From Nocardioides houyundeii (lineage in GTDB: Bacteria; Actinomycetota; Actinomycetes; Propionibacteriales; Nocardioidaceae): a stretch of 64,000 bases of DNA. Positions 51,811 to 60,235 of this stretch are shown here, in pieces (the first letter of the stretch is position 1; every line of letters starts with the position of its first letter). The notes under the pieces are model-generated. The model made no database searches. It had not been told where the DNA came from and worked only from the letters and a program-made list of their open reading frames with translations. The position numbers and the translations under genes were made by a program. The stretch lies in contig NZ_CP025581.1 in NCBI RefSeq assembly GCF_002865585.1, positions 124,001-188,000 on the forward strand. Reading direction: 5' to 3'.

Positions 51811-53553
51811 ATGCTGATCCGACTTCTGCGCGAGCAGCTCGCGCCCTACCGCTCCTGGCTCGTGGCAGTCGTCGCCCTCCAGGGTGTCAGCGTGCTGGCC
51901 GCGCTGGTCCTGCCCAGCCTCAACGCCGCCATCATCGACAACGGGGTGACCACCGGGGACACCGGCTACATCGTCCGGGTGGGCGCGGTGATGCTGGCGG
52001 TCTCCCTGGTCCAGATGGTGGGCTCGGTCGGCGCCGCCTGGTTCGGGGCGCGCACCGCGATGAGCGTGGGCCGGGACCTGCGCGCCGCGCTCTTCCACCG
52101 GGTCGGCAGCTTCTCCGCGCGCGAGGTGTCGCAGTTCGGGGCGCCCTCGCTCATCACCCGCACCACCAACGACGTCCAGCAGGTCCAGATGCTCGTCGCG
52201 ATGGCCTGCATCATCGCCGTCACCTCACCGCTGATGATGGTCGGCGGGGTCGCGATGGCGCTGCGCCAGGACGCCGGCCTCGGCTGGCTGCTGGCCGTCG
52301 TCGTGCCCGCGCTCATCATCAGCGTCGGGCTGGTGGTGAGCCGGATGGTGCCGAGCTTCCGGCTCATGCAGGCCCGCCTCGACTCCGTCAACCGGATCCT
52401 GCGCGAGCAGATCGCCGGTATCCGGGTGGTCCGCGCCTTCGTCCGCGAGCCGTACGAGACCGCCCGCTTCGGCCGCGCCAACGACGAGCTCACCGAGGTG
52501 GCCGTTCGCGCCGGCCGGTGGATGGCCACGCTCTTCCCGCTGGTGATCCTGCTGGTCAACCTGGGCAGCGTCGCGGTCATCTGGTTCGGCGGCCACCGGG
52601 TCGACTCCGGGGACTCGGGCGTCGGCTCGCTCACCGCGTTCCTGTCCTACCTGATGCTCATCATGATGAGCGTGATGATGGCGACCTTCATGCTGATGCA
52701 GGTTCCCCGCGCTGCGGTCTGCGCCGACCGGATCACCGAGGTGCTGGACACCCGGACCTCCCTGACCCCGCCGTCCGACCCGCTGCCCCTGGACCCGGAC
52801 CGGCGCGGCTGGGTCGACCTGGACCGGGTCACCTTCGCCTACCCCGGCGCTGCCGACCCGGTGCTGAGCGAGGTCTCGTTCTCGGCCCGTCCGGGCCAGA
52901 CCGTGGCCGTGGTGGGCTCCACCGGCTCCGGCAAGACCACCCTGGTCAACCTGGTGGCCCGGCTGGTCGACGTCACCGGCGGCGAGATCCGGGTCGGCGG
53001 GCACGACGTACGCCGGGTGGAGCCGCAGACCCTGTGGGCGGGGATCGGCCTGGTCCCCCAGAAGGCCTGGCTGTTCAGCGGCACGGTGCGCAGCAACCTG
53101 CTGCACGGCCGCCCGGGCGCCAGCGAGGACGACCTCTGGGCCGCGCTGGAGATCGCGCAGGCGCGTGAGTTCGTGGCGGCGCTGCCCGAAGGGCTGGACG
53201 CCCCGGTCGCCCAGGGCGGCACCAATTTCTCCGGCGGTCAGCGGCAGCGCCTGGCCATCGCCCGCGCCCTGGTCCGCCGTCCCGCGGTGTACCTCTTCGA
53301 CGACTCCTTCTCCGCCCTCGACGTCGCCACGGACGCCCGCCTGCGGGCGGCGCTGCGGCCCGTCACCCGGGACGCGACGGTCATCGTGGTGGCGCAGCGG
53401 GTCTCCTCCATCACCACCGCCGACCAGATCGTGGTCCTGGACGACGGCCGGGTGGTGGGGCACGGCACGCACGCCGAGCTGCTGACCGACTGCCCGACGT
53501 ACCAGGAGATCGTCACCTCCCAGCTCGGCACCGACGAAGGGGCGCTGGCATGA
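51811..53553 (+). CDS. ABC exporter subunit (degenerate ATP site)
   Basis: A 580-residue half-transporter: six membrane helices in residues 15-310 and a nucleotide-binding domain with Walker A VGSTGSGKTTLVNLVARL, signature FSGGQRQRLAIARAL, and Walker B YLFDDSFSALD. Two catalytic positions are altered: the Walker-B Glu is Asp, and the H-loop His is Gln (VVAQRVSSI). This is the pattern of the degenerate-site subunit of heterodimeric type IV exporters such as TM287/288 and BmrC. The next gene overlaps by 4 bases and supplies the consensus Walker-B Glu and H-loop. Likely a multidrug, lipid or peptide exporter. Confidence 0.93.
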   Translation: MLIRLLREQLAPYRSWLVAVVALQGVSVLAALVLPSLNAAIIDNGVTTGDTGYIVRVGAVMLAVSLVQMVGSVGAAWFGARTAMSVGRDLRAALFHRVGSFSAREVSQFGAPSLITRTTNDVQQVQMLVAMACIIAVTSPLMMVGGVAMALRQDAGLGWLLAVVVPALIISVGLVVSRMVPSFRLMQARLDSVNRILREQIAGIRVVRAFVREPYETARFGRANDELTEVAVRAGRWMATLFPLVILLVNLGSVAVIWFGGHRVDSGDSGVGSLTAFLSYLMLIMMSVMMATFMLMQVPRAAVCADRITEVLDTRTSLTPPSDPLPLDPDRRGWVDLDRVTFAYPGAADPVLSEVSFSARPGQTVAVVGSTGSGKTTLVNLVARLVDVTGGEIRVGGHDVRRVEPQTLWAGIGLVPQKAWLFSGTVRSNLLHGRPGASEDDLWAALEIAQAREFVAALPEGLDAPVAQGGTNFSGGQRQRLAIARALVRRPAVYLFDDSFSALDVATDARLRAALRPVTRDATVIVVAQRVSSITTADQIVVLDDGRVVGHGTHAELLTDCPTYQEIVTSQLGTDEGALA

Positions 53554-55499
53554 GCGAGTCCCCGGACCAGGCGCCGGACCAGGTCAAGCGCCCGCAAGGT
53601 CTCAAGGAGACCGAGCGGATCGCCCCGCCCGGCCCGGGCCACGGGCCCGGCGGCGCGATGGTCGCCCAGAAGCCCGAGAGCTTCGGCGAGTCCGGCAAGC
53701 GGCTGATCGGGCTGCTCCGCCCGGACCGGGTGACCGCGGCGCTGGTGGTGGCGTTCGGCGCCCTCTCGGTCCTCATGACCGCGATCGGCCCCCGGATCCT
53801 CGGCCACGCCACGGACCTGATCTTCACCGGCGTGCTGGGCCGGCAGTTCGCCCCCGGCACCCCCGACTCCGAGCTTCCCGAGGCCATCCGCGGCCAGGAC
53901 GTGGTGCCCGGGGCCGGCGTCGACTTCGGCGCGGTCGGCCAGGTGCTGCTGATCGTGGTGGCCGTCTACGCGGCCGCGTCGCTGCTGGCCTGGCTCCAGG
54001 GCTACCTGGTCAACGACGTGGTGCAGAAGACCGTGCGCCGGATGCGGGCCGGGGTGGAGGAGAAGATCCACCGGCTGCCGCTCGCCGCGGTCGACAGGTC
54101 CTCGCGCGGGGAGCTGCTCAGTCGCGTCACCAACGACATCGACAACGTCAGCCAGACCCTGCAGCAGACGATGAGCCAGCTGCTCACCGCGGTGCTGTCG
54201 GTGTTCGCCGTGCTCGCGATGATGTTCTGGATCTCGCCCACCCTGGCCCTGGTCTCCCTGGTCTCGGTGCCGCTCTCGCTGCTGATCACCCGCGCCATCA
54301 TGAAGCGCTCCCAGGGCAAGTTCGTCGCCCAGTGGCGGCGTACCGGCGCGCTGAACTCCCAGGTGGAGGAGGCGTTCTCCGGGCACGCTCTGGTCAAGGT
54401 CTTCGGCCGGCAGGAGGAGATCGAGCAGACCTTCGCCGAGGAGAACCAGGAGCTGTTCCGGGTCAGCTTCGGCGCGCAGTTCATCAGCGGCCTGATCATG
54501 CCGGCGATGATGTTCGTCGGGAACCTGCTCTACGTCGTGATCGCGGTGCTGGGCGCCCTGCGGGTGGCGAGCGGGACGATGACCCTCGGCGAGGTGCAGG
54601 CCTTCATCCAGTACGCCCGCCAGTTCAACCAGCCGCTGACCCAGGTCGCCTCGATGGCCAACCTGCTGCAGTCCGGGGTGGCGTCGGCCGAGCGGGTCTT
54701 CGAGCTCCTCGACGCGGACGAGGAGCCGGCCGACCCGCCGCCGTCGCAGGCGGCGATCACCCGCGGCGAGGTGGTCTTCTCCGACGTCTCGTTCTCCTAC
54801 GACCCCGAGCGTCCGCTGATCAGCCACCTGTCCCTGGTCGCCCGGCCGGGGCAGACGGTCGCGATCGTCGGCCCCACCGGTGCCGGCAAGACCACCCTGG
54901 TCAACCTGCTGATGCGCTTCTACGACCTGGACGGCGGCCGGATCACCGTCGACGGGCACGACATCGCCGAGCTGCCCCGCGCCCAGCTGCGCGGACGCGT
55001 GGGGATGGTGCTCCAGGACTCGTGGCTGTTCCAGGGCACCATCCGCGACAACATCGCCTACGGCCGGCCCGGTGCCGACGAGGAGGAGGTGCTGGCAGCG
55101 GCGCGGGCCACGTTCGTGGACCGGTTCGTGCACTCGCTGCCCGAGGGCTACGACACCGTCATCGACGAGGAGGGGTCCAACCTCTCGGCGGGGGAGCGGC
55201 AGCTGGTCACGATCGCCCGCGCCTTCCTGATCGACCCGGCGCTGCTGATCCTGGACGAGGCGACCTCCTCGGTCGACACCCGGACCGAGCTGCTGCTCCA
55301 GCAGGCGATGACGGCGCTGCGCACCGACCGCACCTCGTTCGTCATCGCGCACCGGCTCTCCACGATCCGCGACGCGGACCTGATCCTGGTGATGGAGTCG
55401 GGGGCGATCGTCGAGCAGGGCACGCACGAGGAGCTGATCGCCGCCGACGGCGCGTACGCCCGGCTGCACCGCGCGCAGTTCGCTGCTGCGGTGACGTGA
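53550..55499 (+). CDS. ABC exporter subunit (catalytic partner)
   Basis: A 649-residue half-transporter with a Pro-rich 45-residue N-terminal tail, six membrane helices and an ATPase domain: Walker A VGPTGAGKTTLVNLLMRF, Walker B LLILDEATSSVD with the catalytic Glu, and H-loop IAHRLSTI. Its signature is degenerate (NLSAGERQLVTIARAF), which pairs with the altered Walker B of the upstream subunit, so one ATP site is catalytic and the other is not, as in BmrCD-type exporters. A soluble insertion between helices 1 and 2 (GVLGRQFAPGTPDSELPE region) is longer than usual. It overlaps the upstream gene by 4 bases (ATGA). Confidence 0.93.
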   Translation: MSESPDQAPDQVKRPQGLKETERIAPPGPGHGPGGAMVAQKPESFGESGKRLIGLLRPDRVTAALVVAFGALSVLMTAIGPRILGHATDLIFTGVLGRQFAPGTPDSELPEAIRGQDVVPGAGVDFGAVGQVLLIVVAVYAAASLLAWLQGYLVNDVVQKTVRRMRAGVEEKIHRLPLAAVDRSSRGELLSRVTNDIDNVSQTLQQTMSQLLTAVLSVFAVLAMMFWISPTLALVSLVSVPLSLLITRAIMKRSQGKFVAQWRRTGALNSQVEEAFSGHALVKVFGRQEEIEQTFAEENQELFRVSFGAQFISGLIMPAMMFVGNLLYVVIAVLGALRVASGTMTLGEVQAFIQYARQFNQPLTQVASMANLLQSGVASAERVFELLDADEEPADPPPSQAAITRGEVVFSDVSFSYDPERPLISHLSLVARPGQTVAIVGPTGAGKTTLVNLLMRFYDLDGGRITVDGHDIAELPRAQLRGRVGMVLQDSWLFQGTIRDNIAYGRPGADEEEVLAAARATFVDRFVHSLPEGYDTVIDEEGSNLSAGERQLVTIARAFLIDPALLILDEATSSVDTRTELLLQQAMTALRTDRTSFVIAHRLSTIRDADLILVMESGAIVEQGTHEELIAADGAYARLHRAQFAAAVT

Positions 55500-55509
55500 G
55501 TACTGGGAG

Positions 55510-55515
55510 TATGTT
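55510..55515 (+). promoter_or_regulatory. Putative -10 box of a leaderless promoter
   Basis: TATGTT, 6 bases before the ATG at 55522 of the EthA-like gene. Confidence 0.42.
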
Positions 55516-55521
55516 CCCCGC

Positions 55522-57015
55522 ATGAACGCGCAGCCGGATGCCGGCAACTCCGTCCAGCACGTCGACGTCCTGATCATCGGCGCCGGGCTGTCGGGGATCG
55601 GGGCCGCCAGCCAGCTCACCCGCGAGCTGCCCGGCAAGAGCTACCTGGTGCTGGAGAGCCGACCGCGGATGGGCGGCACCTGGGACCTCTTCCGCTACCC
55701 CGGCGTCCGCTCGGACTCCGACATGTTCACCCTCGGGTACCGGTTCAAGCCCTGGCGCGGGGACAAGGCGCTGGCCGACGGCGCCGCCATCCTCGACTAC
55801 GTGCGCGAGACCGCCGTCGAGTACGGCGTGGACAGCCACATCCGGTACGACCGCCGCGTGGCGGCGGCCGACTGGGACTCCGAGGCGGCCCGCTGGACCG
55901 TCACCGTGGAGACCGAGCGGGAGGATGTCGGGGCGGGTCGCTGAAGGTGCGCGAGCACTACACCTGCTCGTTCCTGTGGGCCTGCAGCGGCTACTACGAC
56001 TACGACCAGGGCTACTCGCCCTCGTTCCCGGGCATCGCCGACTTCCGCGGCACCGTGGTGCACCCCCAGCACTGGCCCCAGGCGCTCGACGTCGCGGGCA
56101 AGCGCGTGGTGGTCATCGGCTCCGGGGCCACCGCGGTCACCCTGGTGCCCGCGCTCGCCCAGGCCGGGGCGGGCCACGTGACGATGCTGCAGCGCTCCCC
56201 GACGTACGTCCTGCCGGTGCCGGGGGTGGACGTGATCGGGCAGAAGCTGAAGAAGGTGCTCCCGAGAAGGCCTCCTACATGGTGACCCGGTGGAAGAACG
56301 TCGCCCAGGCCACGCTGCTCTTCCAGGCCTCCCAGCGCTGGCCCGGCCCGGTGCGCCGGATGATCCGCCGCCTCAACGCCCGCATGCTGCCCGAGGGCTA
56401 CCCGGTCGACACCCACTTCAAGCCGACGTACGGCCCCTGGGACCAGCGGATGTGCCTGGTGCCGGACGGCGATCTCTTCCGCGCCATCAAGCAGGGCGGG
56501 GCGTCGGTGGCCACCGGGACCATCGAGACCTTCGACGAGACCGGCATCCGGCTCGCCTCGGGGAGCACCTGGACGCCGACCTGGTGGTCACCGCCACCGG
56601 GCTCAACCTGCTGGCCTTCGGGGGCATGACCATCTCGGTCGACCAGCAGCCCGTCGACCTGACCCAGACCATGGCCTACAAGGCGATGATGCTCTCGGGC
56701 ATCCCGAACTTCGCCTACACGATCGGCTACACCAACGCCTCCTGGACGTTGAAGGCCGACCTGGTGGCCGAGTACGTGTGCCGGCTGCTGGCGCACCTGG
56801 ACGCCACCGGCGCCCGTACGGCGGTGCCGGTCCGCGACCCGGAGATCGCCGAGGAGCCGTTCATGGACTTCTCCGCCGGCTACGTGCTGCGGGCGCTGGA
56901 CCGACTGCCCAAGCAGGGGTCGACCGAGCCGTGGAAGCTGCGGCAGAACTACGTCCACGACGTCCGCACGATCCGGCGCGGGGCCATCGACGACGGCGTG
57001 CTGTCCCTGCGGTGA
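55522..57015 (+). pseudogene. EthA-like flavin monooxygenase (Baeyer-Villiger type), three frameshifts
   Basis: Repaired, this is a protein of about 498 residues closely following mycobacterial EthA (Baeyer-Villiger monooxygenase that activates ethionamide). Visible pieces are VLIIGAGLSGIGAAS (FAD Rossmann), SRPRMGGTWDLFRYPGVRSD, VVVIGSGATAVTLVPALAQA (NADPH Rossmann), VTATGLNLLAFGG and DFSAGYVLRALDRLPKQGST. The frame breaks three times: near 55930-55937, at 56261-56263 and at 56560-56563, each fixed by one added base in or beside a G or C run (parts in frames 55522-55944, 55947-56285, about 56265-56570 and about 56565-57015). Nothing else is damaged. Three losses in one 1.5-kb gene point to base-calling error or a recent knock-out. 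Confidence 0.85.
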
Positions 57016-57087
57016 GCCTGGGCCGCCTGCCGAGGTGTACCTCAGGTCACACCAGTAACACCAGGATTCTCCGCTGAGCGGACGTGG

Positions 57088-57258
57088 GGGTTACTCTGGC
57101 GTCAGACGGCTCGTCAAGTCTTGCCTCGACCGTCCTGCGGGAGCGACACGCTCGAATCCCGTCCTCACTTCTCGTGAGGCACACGCAGCAGTCCTCGACT
57201 GCCAGCCCCGCCATCCGGCGGAAGCGCGTTGGTGAGACACCAACCGAAAGATCATCAC
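57088..57258 (+). promoter_or_regulatory. Structured leader of the second DEAD-box helicase gene
   Basis: About 170 non-coding bases with several nested hairpins: CGGGA-AGCG...CGCT...TCCCG near 57138-57161, CTCAC/GTGAG near 57163-57177, and GTTGGTG-AGA-CACCAAC (57228-57244) directly upstream of the ATG at 57259. No protein or RNA gene fits. DEAD-box helicase genes often have long leaders controlled by cold or by their own product, so an RNA-based control is possible. Confidence 0.35.
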
Positions 57259-58725
57259 ATGAACTTCGCCGAACTTGGCGTGCCCTCGAACCTGTCCGCA
57301 GTGCTCGAGGCGCAAGGCATCACCATCCCCACCCCGATCCAGGCGGCCACGCTGCCTGACTCCCTGGCCGGCCGCGACGTGCTGGGCCGGGGCCGCACCG
57401 GATCGGGCAAGACCTACGCGTTCCTGCTCCCGCTGGTCGCCCGCCTCGACGCGAGCAAGATGCCGGCCATGCCGCGCAAGCCGCGCGCGCTGATCATGGC
57501 GCCGACCCGCGAGCTGGTCACCCAGATCCGCGAGGCGCTGCTGCCCCTGGCCAAGGAGGCCGGGCTCTCCACGCTCACCGTCTTCGGTGGCGTCGGCCAG
57601 AACCCGCAGGTCGCCGGCCTGAAGAAGGGCGTCGACATCGTCATCGCCTGCCCGGGTCGCCTCGAGGACCTGATGGGCCAGGGTCACTGCGACCTCTCCG
57701 CCGTCGAGACCACCATCCTCGACGAGGCCGACCACATGGCCGACCTGGGCTTCCTGCCCGGCGTCCGCCGGATCATGGACAAGACGCCCCAGCAGGGCCA
57801 GCGGCTGCTCTTCTCCGCGACCCTGGACAAGGCGATCGACGTCCTGGTCAAGCGCTTCCTGCACAACCCGGTCACCCACGAAGCCGACTCGGCCCAGTCG
57901 CCGGTGGCGAAGATGTCCCACCACGTGCTGCACATCGGTCGCGAGCAGAAGGTCTCGGTCCTGGTGGACCTGACCAGCGCGCCCGGCCGCACGGTGATCT
58001 TCACCCGCACCAAGCACGGCGCCAAGGCGCTGGCCCGCCAGCTCAACAGCAAGGGCGTGCCCGCCGTCGAGCTGCACGGCAACCTGTCGCAGAACGCGCG
58101 CACCCGCAACATGGAGGCGTTCCACTCCGGCAAGGCCTCCACGCTGGTGGCCACCGACGTCGCGGCCCGCGGCATCCACGTCGACGACGTGGCGCTCGTG
58201 GTCCACGCCGACCCGCCGTCCGAGCACAAGGCCTACCTGCACCGCTCGGGCCGCACCGCCCGCGCCGGCGCCGAGGGCACCGTCATCACGCTGATGACCG
58301 ACGACCAGGTGCGCGACGTCCGCGACCTGACGCGGCTGGCCGGCATCAAGCCGACCACCACCAAGATCACCTCGGCGGGTCACCCGATCCTGACCGAGCT
58401 GGCTCCCGGTGCTCGCACCCTGGTGCCCGGTGGCTACGCGCCGCCGGCCCCCGCGGGTGGGCGCAGCAGCGGTGAGTCCACTGGTGCCCGCAGCGGTGGC
58501 GGCGGTCGCAACCGCTCGCGCACCGGCGGCGGCGCGCGTGGTGCGAAGAGCACCACGTCGGGCCAGTCGCGCGGAGGCTCCGGTGGCCAGTCCGCCGGCG
58601 GCCAGCGCACGCCGAAGAGCCCGGCCACCGGCGGTCGCCCCGCCGGCGGCGGCGCACGGCGTCGTCCCGCGGCCGCAGCCGGGAGTGGCAGCCACAGCGC
58701 TTCCAGCTTCAGCGGACGCCGCTGA
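57259..58725 (+). CDS. DEAD-box ATP-dependent RNA helicase (RhlE-like)
   Basis: A 488-residue RNA helicase. Motifs in order: Q motif (NFAELGVPSNLSAVLEAQGI ... PIQAATL), GRTGSGKT, PTRELV, DEAD, SATL, ATDVAARGI and HRSGRTARAG. The last 110 residues are a Gly/Ser/Arg/Thr low-complexity tail (GGGRNRSRTGGGARGAKSTT), as in RhlE-type enzymes, and probably bind RNA non-specifically. The ATG at 57259 is preferred over an upstream in-frame start at 57229 because the Q motif starts there and a structured leader ends just before. It is unrelated in C-terminal domain to the first helicase at 15.7 kb. Confidence 0.94.
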   Translation: MNFAELGVPSNLSAVLEAQGITIPTPIQAATLPDSLAGRDVLGRGRTGSGKTYAFLLPLVARLDASKMPAMPRKPRALIMAPTRELVTQIREALLPLAKEAGLSTLTVFGGVGQNPQVAGLKKGVDIVIACPGRLEDLMGQGHCDLSAVETTILDEADHMADLGFLPGVRRIMDKTPQQGQRLLFSATLDKAIDVLVKRFLHNPVTHEADSAQSPVAKMSHHVLHIGREQKVSVLVDLTSAPGRTVIFTRTKHGAKALARQLNSKGVPAVELHGNLSQNARTRNMEAFHSGKASTLVATDVAARGIHVDDVALVVHADPPSEHKAYLHRSGRTARAGAEGTVITLMTDDQVRDVRDLTRLAGIKPTTTKITSAGHPILTELAPGARTLVPGGYAPPAPAGGRSSGESTGARSGGGGRNRSRTGGGARGAKSTTSGQSRGGSGGQSAGGQRTPKSPATGGRPAGGGARRRPAAAAGSGSHSASSFSGRR

Positions 58726-58743
58726 CCGGTAGCAGCATGAGCT

Positions 58744-58801
58744 GAGGAACTCCTCGGTGTGACGGTGCGTTGATCTCGTGCCGCCACCCGAGGAGTTCTT
58801 C
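58744..58801 (+). promoter_or_regulatory. Long hairpin enclosing the ribosome site of the DUF5701 gene
   Basis: GAGGAACTCCTCGG (58744-58757) pairs with CCGAGGAGTTCTTC (58788-58801) at 13 of 14 positions, loop of 30 bases. The right arm holds GAGGAG (58790-58795), the ribosome site 7 bases before the ATG at 58803, so folding would hide it. It could also end transcription of the helicase gene. Confidence 0.55.
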
Positions 58802-58802
58802 C

Positions 58803-59461
58803 ATGTCCGGACCTGTCCGTCATCCTCTCCAGCCCCAGGTGGACCGCCTGGTCGACCTGGGCTATCCCGCGCTCGCCGGGCTCGACGAGGCCGCCTTCCG
58901 CGGCCGGCTGGCACCGCTGCTCGCGCTCGAGCTGCCCGAGCCGGTCGCCGTCCCGTCCCCGCCACCCGCTGAGGACGGTCACCTCCGGCACGTCGTGGTG
59001 GTGGACCGGACGCTGGTGCCCCCGGAGTCCACGGTGCCGCTGCTGCGCCTGCCCGGCAGCGCGAAGCCCGGGATCGTGGACCGGCACCACCCCGAGGGTG
59101 GGCTGGACGCCTACCTGCCGCTTCCCGAGCTCGACCTGCCCCCAAGCGGCGTCTACCTGCTGGCCGACGTCGACCGCGGCGAGGAGTTCTGCGGCGTACC
59201 CCCGAGCAGGCCCTGAGGGTGATCCGGGAGCGGGGACGCACCCCGCTGACCATCGAGGAGGGCATCGCTGTGCTCACCCAGGCGCCGTACCTGCTGGAGC
59301 GCAACAAGTGCTTCTCACTCGCCGGCTCCCGCCGCGGCGACCGTCGGGTGCCGGGGCTGTGGATCAGCAACCGCGCCCCCAAGCTGGGGTGGTGCTGGGA
59401 CGGCAACCCCCACGACTGGCTCGGCGTCGCCTCGGCCGGCACCCGCTTGGCCGCCCCGTAG
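58803..59461 (+). pseudogene. DUF5701-like protein, one frameshift
   Basis: The first frame (58803 to about 59203) encodes MSGPVRHPLQPQVDRLVDLG, a Pro/Leu-rich middle and GVYLLADVDRGEEFCGVPP; the second frame (to 59461) continues RERGRTPLTIEEGIAVLTQA, NKCFSLAGSRRGDRRVPGLW and WCWDGNPHDWLGVASAGTRL. Together they give a protein of about 219 residues of the DUF5701 type. The break lies at the five-C run 59199-59203, and one added C restores GVPPEQALRVIRERG. Function unknown; the C-terminal Trp/Cys-rich block is the most conserved part. The ribosome site sits in a hairpin. Probably a base-calling error, as at other loci here. Confidence 0.72.
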
Positions 59462-59520
59462 AGTCGACCGGGCTGGCCGCAGCGTAGGCAGCGTGGGCGC
59501 AGGCAGGGAGGTGGTCGCCG

Positions 59521-60207
59521 GTGCAGGTCTGGCTCCGTCGAGCCCTGTGGGACGTCGTCCCCCGGGACCAGCGCGACACCGCCGAGGGGCTGCGGCGCCG
59601 CCAGGTGGTCACCGTGGCCGTGGCCGTGGTCGGCGCCCTGGTGCTCGGCTGGTCGATCCGGCTGGAGCCCGGGGACTCGCTGTTCTACGTCGGCACGTTC
59701 GCGCTGGCGGCGGTGTGGACGGTCGGCGCCTTCGTCTCCGGGCGGCTGCACCTGGGGCGGATCGCCTTCGGGGACCGGCTCACCCGCCCGGTGCTCACCC
59801 CGCTGGTGATCGGCTTCGGCCTGGCCGGGGTGTTCGTGGCCGGGGCCCTCGTGGTGCGCCAGATCCCGTGGCTCGACGAGCAGGTGCGCTCGGTGCTGGA
59901 CTTCGCCGACCAAGGGTCGGTGCCGTTGCTGGTGCTGATCACCACGGTCAACGGGATCGCCGAGGAGCTCTTCTTCCGGGGGGCGGCGTACGCCGCGGTG
60001 CCCCGGCACCCGGTGCTGTGGACGAGCCTGGCCTACCTGGTCGTCACCCTGGCCACCGGCAACGTGATGCTCGCTTTCGCCGCCGCGCTGCTCGGCGTGC
60101 TGTGCGGGCTGGAGCGGCGCGCCTCCGGGGGCATCCTGGGCCCGATCCTGACGCACGTGAGCTGGTCGGTCACGATGCTGCTGGTGCTCCCGCTGGTCTT
60201 CGCCTGA
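59521..60207 (+). CDS. CPBP-family intramembrane metalloprotease
   Basis: A 228-residue membrane protein with about 6-7 hydrophobic segments. The family signature is GIAEELFFRGAAY (EEXXXR) near residue 145, with FLATxH-like helices (LAYLVVTLATGNVML) and the conserved ILTHVSWSVTMLL near the C-terminus supplying the zinc-ligand His. CPBP/Abi proteases process membrane or secreted peptides; bacterial ones are linked to bacteriocin immunity and protein maturation. GTG at 59521 has a GGGAGG site. Substrate unknown. Confidence 0.88.
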   Translation: MQVWLRRALWDVVPRDQRDTAEGLRRRQVVTVAVAVVGALVLGWSIRLEPGDSLFYVGTFALAAVWTVGAFVSGRLHLGRIAFGDRLTRPVLTPLVIGFGLAGVFVAGALVVRQIPWLDEQVRSVLDFADQGSVPLLVLITTVNGIAEELFFRGAAYAAVPRHPVLWTSLAYLVVTLATGNVMLAFAAALLGVLCGLERRASGGILGPILTHVSWSVTMLLVLPLVFA

Positions 60208-60235
60208 GCCCGACCTCCCGGGGCAGGGGCCTCGC

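Noticed and set aside
57033..57056. CRP-like site near the end of the EthA-like gene (TGTAC-N6-TCACA)
   Set aside because: One half-site deviates at two of five bases; the distance to the next start is over 200 bases. Not kept as an operator.
57145..57165. Possible tRNA (T-loop-like TCGAATCCC near 57150)
   Set aside because: No acceptor stem, anticodon arm or D-arm can be folded around it; it is better explained as part of the helicase leader hairpins.
57091..60156. Very long open frame on the minus strand (over 1000 codons)
   Set aside because: It runs antisense through a DEAD-box helicase, DUF5701 and CPBP genes with clear motifs; its product is low-complexity Arg/Gly/Pro/His sequence. 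Such mirror frames are normal in GC-rich DNA.
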